In this document: one piece after another, positions 59,907-64,000 of the stretch | Layout of the letters: each line of letters begins with the position of its first letter | Position numbering within the stretch: the stretch's first letter is position 1 | Origin: Nocardia altamirensis NBRC 108246 | GTDB lineage: Bacteria > Actinomycetota > Actinomycetes > Mycobacteriales > Mycobacteriaceae | NCBI RefSeq assembly: GCF_001612685.1 | Contig: NZ_BDAY01000036.1 | Span: forward strand, 54,844 to 118,843 | Direction of reading: 5' to 3' | Length of the DNA: 64,000 bases | The notes under the pieces: model-generated | What the model was told of the DNA's origin: nothing | Database searches by the model: none | Seen by the model: only the letters and a program-made list of their open reading frames with translations | Made by a program: the position numbers and the translations under genes

Positions 59907-60713
59907 ATGCCGTTGGAACCCTCGGCCGCGGACCTGTTGACCGCCGTCCAGGCGTCGCCCAGGGCGGTCGCCGCACACGACAAGTCGGCATGGGTCGACC
60001 TGTTCACCGCCGATGCCGAAGTCAACGACCCCGTCGGGTCCCGTCCCCATATCGGCCGTGCGGCCATCGAGCGCTTCTACGAGACCTTCATCGCCCCGAA
60101 CACCATCGCCTTCCGGGTCGATCGCGACATCGTGCACCCGCCGACCGTCGTGCGCGATCTGACCATCGAGACCACGATGGCGACCGGCGCCAGGGTCTCC
60201 GTGCCGATGCACCTGCGCTACCAGCTGGCCGACGAAGACGGCGACTGGAAGATCACCCATCTGGCCGCGCATTGGGAACTGGCGCCGATGATCGTGCAGC
60301 TGTTGCGCACCGGCCCACGGGGATTCGGCGCGGCGCTGCAACTCGGTCCGCAACTGATCACGCATCAGGGTGTCGACGGCGCGCTCGGCATGCTGCGCGC
60401 GCTCGGTGGCGTCGGCCGGACCGGGAAGCGGGTAACCGGACGGCTTTTCGCCGCGGCGGGCAGCACCGACATCACGCGGGTGCGCGGCCTGCTCGGCCAC
60501 TACGCTGTGGTCGAATTGCCAGCGGGCACACCGGTATCGGTGGAGGAGTTCACCAACCGGGCGCGAAACATGCGGTGGAGCAAGCTGATCGCCGCTGGTC
60601 GCACGGTCACCGCATCGGTCAGGATCGGGGACGCACGGGGCGTCGCACTCGTCGAGTTCGCGGCGAGCTCGCCGCACATCGCCGCCGTCCGGTTCTTTCT
60701 CGATCATCGGTGA
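59907..60713 (+). CDS. NTF2/SnoaL-like protein with C-terminal extension
   Basis: 268 aa. Residues about 8-135 form an NTF2-like cone fold (LLTAVQASPRAVAAHDKSAWVDLFTADAEVNDPVGSRPHIGRAAIERFYETFI..., ending ITHLAAHWEL), as in ketosteroid isomerases. The remaining 130 residues are a second domain of helical and beta character (VELPAGTPVSVEEFTNRARNMRWSKLIAAG). GGAGG lies about nine bases before ATG 59907. It is followed by a strong palindromic terminator. Confidence 0.75.
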   Translation: MPLEPSAADLLTAVQASPRAVAAHDKSAWVDLFTADAEVNDPVGSRPHIGRAAIERFYETFIAPNTIAFRVDRDIVHPPTVVRDLTIETTMATGARVSVPMHLRYQLADEDGDWKITHLAAHWELAPMIVQLLRTGPRGFGAALQLGPQLITHQGVDGALGMLRALGGVGRTGKRVTGRLFAAAGSTDITRVRGLLGHYAVVELPAGTPVSVEEFTNRARNMRWSKLIAAGRTVTASVRIGDARGVALVEFAASSPHIAAVRFFLDHR

Positions 60714-60736
60714 GATCGACTGCCGGACAGGCGAAT

Positions 60737-60760
60737 CATGGCGATGCGCGCATCGCCATG
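60737..60760. terminator. 24-bp perfect palindrome, bidirectional terminator
   Basis: CATGGCGATGCG is followed directly by CGCATCGCCATG. It lies between the convergent NTF2-like and hydroxylase genes and can fold into a hairpin in both transcripts. Confidence 0.7.
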
Positions 60761-60767
60761 ACCGGCC

Positions 60768-61655
60768 TCATCGGGTGAGCTGAACCGATTCGACCTGCGG
60801 CACTGCCTGCGGGTACTCCGCCCAGCCTGGCGGGCCGAAGATGTAGCCGAGCCTGCCCCGCCAGGTGGTGGCGCGGCGCACGTCGCCGATGAGCCCGGCC
60901 AGCTCGTGAAAGTTGACCTTCACCGGATTGTCGGTACCGATGTTCTTGGTGAGGCCATAGCGAATGGGCTCGGATTCGGCGGCGAAGCTGCCGAACATGC
61001 GGTCCCAGATGATGAAGACGCCGCCGTAGTTCTTGTCGATATAGGGCTGGTTCGAGCCGTGGTGGATGCGGTGGTGCGCCGGGGTGTTGAACAGGAACTC
61101 GATCGGACGGCCGAGCGTGCCGACGCGCTGGGTGTGGATCGGGAACTGGTAGAGCAGGCCGATGCTCTGCAACAAGAAGATCATCCAGACCGGGAACCCG
61201 AGCAAAGCCGCTGGCACCCAGGCCATTCCACGCAGGATGTTGGCGACGGGATGGAACCACGGCAGCCGGAGCGCGGTGGAGAAATTGAAGTACTCACTGG
61301 AGTGGTGCACGCTGTGCGAGGTCCACAGCAGCCGGACCCGATGGTCGGCGCGATGCGCCCAGTAGTAGCAGAAATCGGTGACCACCAGGCCGAGCACCCA
61401 GACCAACCACGACCGCGCCGACAGGTGCAGCGGCGTGATCGCGGCCGCCAGCACCACGGTGGAGAACGGAATCAGGTACTGCGTCACCTGTTTGGCGAAC
61501 CGCCCGATGACGAACGTCGCCACGTTGGACGCGGTGTCGCGGCCGGACGCGGTATTCGCGGGCCGATCGGGGTCGCGACGGTAGCTGAGCCACTCGACGA
61601 ACATGAACAACGCGAATGCCGGAATGGCGTAACTGAACAATTCCACCGGGCCCAT
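60768..61655 (-). CDS. fatty-acid hydroxylase / sterol desaturase family membrane enzyme
   Basis: 295 aa, start at ATG 61655 with AAGGAG six bases before. It has about four membrane helices and the diiron His boxes of PF04116: WAHRADHRVRLLWTSHSVHHSSEYFN near 104-129 and NTPAHHRIHHGSNQPY near 190-205. Conserved FNFSTALRLPWFHP is also present. Such enzymes hydroxylate or desaturate lipids using O2. It closes the light-response cluster of lipid-modifying genes. The precise substrate cannot be told; sterols are unlikely in a bacterium of this type, while carotenoids or fatty acids are possible. Confidence 0.87.
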   Translation of the reverse strand: MGPVELFSYAIPAFALFMFVEWLSYRRDPDRPANTASGRDTASNVATFVIGRFAKQVTQYLIPFSTVVLAAAITPLHLSARSWLVWVLGLVVTDFCYYWAHRADHRVRLLWTSHSVHHSSEYFNFSTALRLPWFHPVANILRGMAWVPAALLGFPVWMIFLLQSIGLLYQFPIHTQRVGTLGRPIEFLFNTPAHHRIHHGSNQPYIDKNYGGVFIIWDRMFGSFAAESEPIRYGLTKNIGTDNPVKVNFHELAGLIGDVRRATTWRGRLGYIFGPPGWAEYPQAVPQVESVQLTR

Positions 61656-61869
61656 GAGAATCTCCTTCGCCGTCGCCGGTGCTTCTCGACGATACGGACG
61701 GCGGCCTGCGGAAACATCGCGCCGACGAGGGATTCGGCGTCCCCCGCACGGGGGACGCGACACCGCTGCCGCCGGGGCAGAGTTAGCGGGCAGCATCCCA
61801 AGCCTGCGGCATCGATCTCGCTACGATCGCCTGCGACGGCTCCGACGACCCGAAGGCGGTGGCGCACCG

Positions 61870-63039
61870 GTGGACGTGAGCAGATCGCTGGCCCGCCAGT
61901 CACTCCTGGTCGCGGTGGTCGCCGCGGTGATCGACGGGGTGGTGCTGTGGTTGTCCGGCATGTTCAGCTACGCCCCGTGGCACACCACCGCAGCGATGAT
62001 CGGCATCGTCGCGGGTGATCTCGCGCTGGCCGCGCCGCCGCGCACGGCGGGCGTGGTCGCGGTGGCCCAGGTCGTGGTCCGGCTGCTCGCCGCCTGGCTG
62101 ATGCACACCCACGGTCTCGCCGCGCGGATCACCGACGTCGGCTTCCTGGTGGCCGGGTACCGGGCAGGCGCCTGGCTGTCTGGCCCGACCTCGGTGCTGA
62201 CCATGCTCGTCATGTGTGGCGGCGTGACCTTCTCCCAGTTGATGATCGTGCGCGACACCACCCGCGACTGGCGGCTGCTGCTCGCCTCGACGGTGTCCGC
62301 GGGTTGCGTGCCGTGGTTGGTCGGCCGCTACACCGCGGCGCGCGGCGCCTACCTTGCCGAGCTGGAGCAGCGGGAACGCCTGCGCAAGCAGGAACATCAG
62401 GTTGCGGTCGAGCGCGCGGTGGCCGACGAGCGGGCCGCCATCGCGCGGGATCTGCACGATGTGATCTCCCATCACGTCAGCGCCATCGGCATCCACGCAG
62501 GCGCGGCCCGAATGGCCATGGCGGACAGCACGAATGGCCCGGCGACCCGGTCGCTGACCGCGGTCGAGGCCAGCAGTAGAGCGGCGCTGGTCGATCTGCG
62601 CCGTCAGCTCGACCTGCTGCACGGCCGCGACGACTCCGGCCAACGCCAGCCCGGACTCGCGGATATCGATGGACTGGTCGACTATGTGCGTACCGCGGGG
62701 CTGAATGTCGAAGTGATCGTGCACGGTTCGGCGGTCGTACTCCCGGAGTCCTTGGACCTCACCGTGTATCGCATCGTGCAGGAGATGCTGACCAACGCGT
62801 TGCGCCACGGTGATGGCGAGCACGCGCTGCTCGACGTCGACTACCTGCCGACGCGGGTGGTGATCCGGGCGACCAATCCGCTGCCGCCGGTACCGGCGAC
62901 CGACCGCACCGCGGTGCCGCGCGGGCTGGCCGGGATCCGCCGCCGCACCGAGCTTTTCGACGGCGAACTCGACTACGGACCCGAGGCCGAAGGAACCCGG
63001 TGGCACACCACGGTTTCGCTGCCGATAGGGGGCGCATGA
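61870..63039 (+). CDS. NarL-type sensor histidine kinase
   Basis: 389 aa, start taken as GTG 61870 (GTG 61876 equally possible). The first 150 residues have four to five membrane helices with short loops, so the sensed signal is in or near the membrane. HisKA_3 phosphoacceptor: ERAAIARDLHDVISHHVSAIGIHAG at about 194-218 (His in DLHD). HATPase: VYRIVQEMLTNALRHGDGEHALLDVDYL near 298-325, and RGLAGIRRRTELFDGELDYGPEAEGTRW at the end. It overlaps the response-regulator start (ATGA at 63036). Confidence 0.87.
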   Translation: MDVSRSLARQSLLVAVVAAVIDGVVLWLSGMFSYAPWHTTAAMIGIVAGDLALAAPPRTAGVVAVAQVVVRLLAAWLMHTHGLAARITDVGFLVAGYRAGAWLSGPTSVLTMLVMCGGVTFSQLMIVRDTTRDWRLLLASTVSAGCVPWLVGRYTAARGAYLAELEQRERLRKQEHQVAVERAVADERAAIARDLHDVISHHVSAIGIHAGAARMAMADSTNGPATRSLTAVEASSRAALVDLRRQLDLLHGRDDSGQRQPGLADIDGLVDYVRTAGLNVEVIVHGSAVVLPESLDLTVYRIVQEMLTNALRHGDGEHALLDVDYLPTRVVIRATNPLPPVPATDRTAVPRGLAGIRRRTELFDGELDYGPEAEGTRWHTTVSLPIGGA

Positions 63040-63683
63040 GCATCCGGGTCCTGATCGCCGACGACCACAGCATGTTCCGCTCCGGGCTGCGCGCGGTCGT
63101 CGACAGCCAGGCCGACCTCGACTGTGTCGCCGAGGTCAGCGACGGCCGCGCCGCCATCGCCGAAAGCCTCAGGCTGCGACCGGATGTGGCGATTCTCGAC
63201 GTGCGCATGCCCAAGCTGGACGGGCTCACCGCCACCGAGACGATTGTCGCGGTGGGCGGCACCAGGGTGCTCGTGCTGACCACTTACGACAGCGACGCCA
63301 ACCTCTACCGCGCGCTCCAGGCCGGCGCGAGCGGGTTCCTGTTGAAGAGCCTGCCACCGGAGGAGCTGGTCGCCGCCATCCGCATCGCGGCCCGCGGTGA
63401 CGCCCTGATCGATCCGTCGATGACCCGGCGCCTGGCCGCCCGGTTCGCTACCACCCTCGCTCCGCCGCACACCCCGCCGGAGGTAGAACAACTCACCGCG
63501 CGCGAACTGGAGGTGTTGCTGCTGCTCGCCGATGCGCACAGCAATGCCGAAATCGCGGCGCGGCTCGGTGTCGGCGAGGAGACGGTGAAGACCCACGTGT
63601 CCCGAGTGTTGGCCAAGCTCGGGGTGCGCGATCGCATCCACGCGGTCGTGTACGCGCATCAGCACGGCCTGGTTTCGCGCTAG
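63036..63683 (+). CDS. NarL/FixJ-type response regulator
   Basis: 215 aa. Receiver domain: VLIADDHSMFRSGLRAVV with the acidic pair, phospho-acceptor Asp in VAILDVRMPKLDGL near residue 54, then Lys in GFLLKSLPPEEL near 106. LuxR helix-turn-helix at about 150-210: LTARELEVLLLLADAHSNAEIAARLGVGEETVKTHVSRVLAKLGVRDRIHAVVYAH. It is coupled to the kinase gene. Target genes are unknown. Confidence 0.92.
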   Translation: MSIRVLIADDHSMFRSGLRAVVDSQADLDCVAEVSDGRAAIAESLRLRPDVAILDVRMPKLDGLTATETIVAVGGTRVLVLTTYDSDANLYRALQAGASGFLLKSLPPEELVAAIRIAARGDALIDPSMTRRLAARFATTLAPPHTPPEVEQLTARELEVLLLLADAHSNAEIAARLGVGEETVKTHVSRVLAKLGVRDRIHAVVYAHQHGLVSR

Positions 63684-63835
63684 CTTTCTCGTCTCGTCCG
63701 GCTCTGGCGTCCTGCGAGGCGAGCTCGCGCGCGGTCAGTACAGCCGCGCTGCGGCACGCCCGGCCAGGGTCCCCGAAGTCCGACAAAGTGGACGTACGGT
63801 GAAGCAGACTGCCCAGTCTTCTTGAATGGAGCGCT

Positions 63836-64000
63836 ATGCGTTGTGATCGCACCCGTGCCGCCATCACGGTCGTCGCGTGTTCCGCACTGTTGCTGTCCGG
63901 AGCCGGGGCCGCCGCGCACGCCGCCCCCGCGTCCCGCACCCACACGCCCACCGAGAAAGCCCTGATCGACCGGGCCAAGCAACGGACGACCAGCGCGCGC
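63836..64000 (+). CDS. secreted protein, 5' part (partial)
   Basis: The first 55 codons of a gene that runs off the window. GGAG lies about six bases before ATG 63836. The signal peptide is MRCDRTRAAITVVACSALLL followed by SGAGAAAHAAP, with cleavage likely after AHA. The mature part begins ASRTHTPTEKALIDRAKQR. The family is not visible from this fragment. Confidence 0.7.
   Translation, partial: MRCDRTRAAITVVACSALLLSGAGAAAHAAPASRTHTPTEKALIDRAKQRTTSAR

Overview
The window is chromosomal DNA from a high-GC actinomycete of the mycolic-acid group, most likely a Nocardia. This is inferred from the strong G+C bias, many GTG starts, several FadD-type ligases, and proteins whose closest recognisable relatives are mycobacterial (FcoT, FadD10, the Rv0102-type CopD-CtaG protein, CtpB, SigC, CtaD). 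No rRNA, tRNA, CRISPR array, insertion sequence or prophage was recognised.

Layout. 0-5.1 kb: end of an acyl-CoA dehydrogenase, a secreted M23 peptidase with a PKP-repeat linker and SH3 domain, two very small genes (a 38-aa membrane peptide and a 39-aa eight-cysteine metallothionein) beside an ArsR-like regulator, and an AhpD-like protein. 5.2-9 kb: two paralogous acyl-CoA synthetases separated by decayed gene ends. 9.2-12.9 kb: a membrane protein, a PepSY-associated membrane protein, an EF-G-binding FBP-type protein and an SRPBCC protein. 13-16.4 kb: galactokinase with a Na+/sugar symporter. 16.8-20.4 kb: a GGDEF diguanylate cyclase with a repetitive tail, a Lys/Pro/Ala-rich protein and a TetR regulator. 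20.5-25.7 kb: an FMO, serine hydrolase, acyl-CoA ligase and alpha/beta-hydrolase run, organised somewhat like the mycobacterial mymA locus. 25.7-28.6 kb: a Cys-rich protein, a DoxX protein with an 11-residue-repeat tail, a STAS protein and a secreted protein.

28.9-48.7 kb is the highlight: a copper-acquisition island. One tightly coupled operon encodes the five isonitrile-lipopeptide (chalkophore-type) biosynthetic proteins (TauD-like isonitrile-forming oxidase, FcoT-like thioesterase, FadD10-like ligase, ACP, and a one-module C-A-T-R NRPS). It continues, with four-base overlaps, into a complete FecB/FecC/FecD-type ABC importer. It is followed by a SigC-like ECF sigma factor, a divergent zinc-finger membrane anti-sigma candidate, a CtpB-like copper P-type ATPase, a CopD-CtaG fusion and, further on, ctaD (cytochrome c oxidase subunit I). 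Three of these transcription units share a promoter-like element, GGGAAC-N17-CGACwR, twice with a start codon exactly at the eighth base after the -10-like hexamer (leaderless). This suggests one SigC-type regulon linking copper scavenging, copper handling and the copper oxidase pathway.

50.7-61.7 kb is a light/photo-oxidative stress cluster: photolyase, lipocalin, LitR/CarH-like MerR regulator, FAD amine-oxidase-like protein, DUF1365 protein, cyclopropane-fatty-acid-synthase-like methyltransferase, a TIGR01777-type epimerase, an SDR, an NTF2-like protein and a fatty-acid hydroxylase family protein. A 21-bp motif recurs upstream of three of its transcription units. The window ends with a NarL-type two-component system and the start of a secreted protein.

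All functional assignments rest on reading motifs and on family knowledge; no database search was run.
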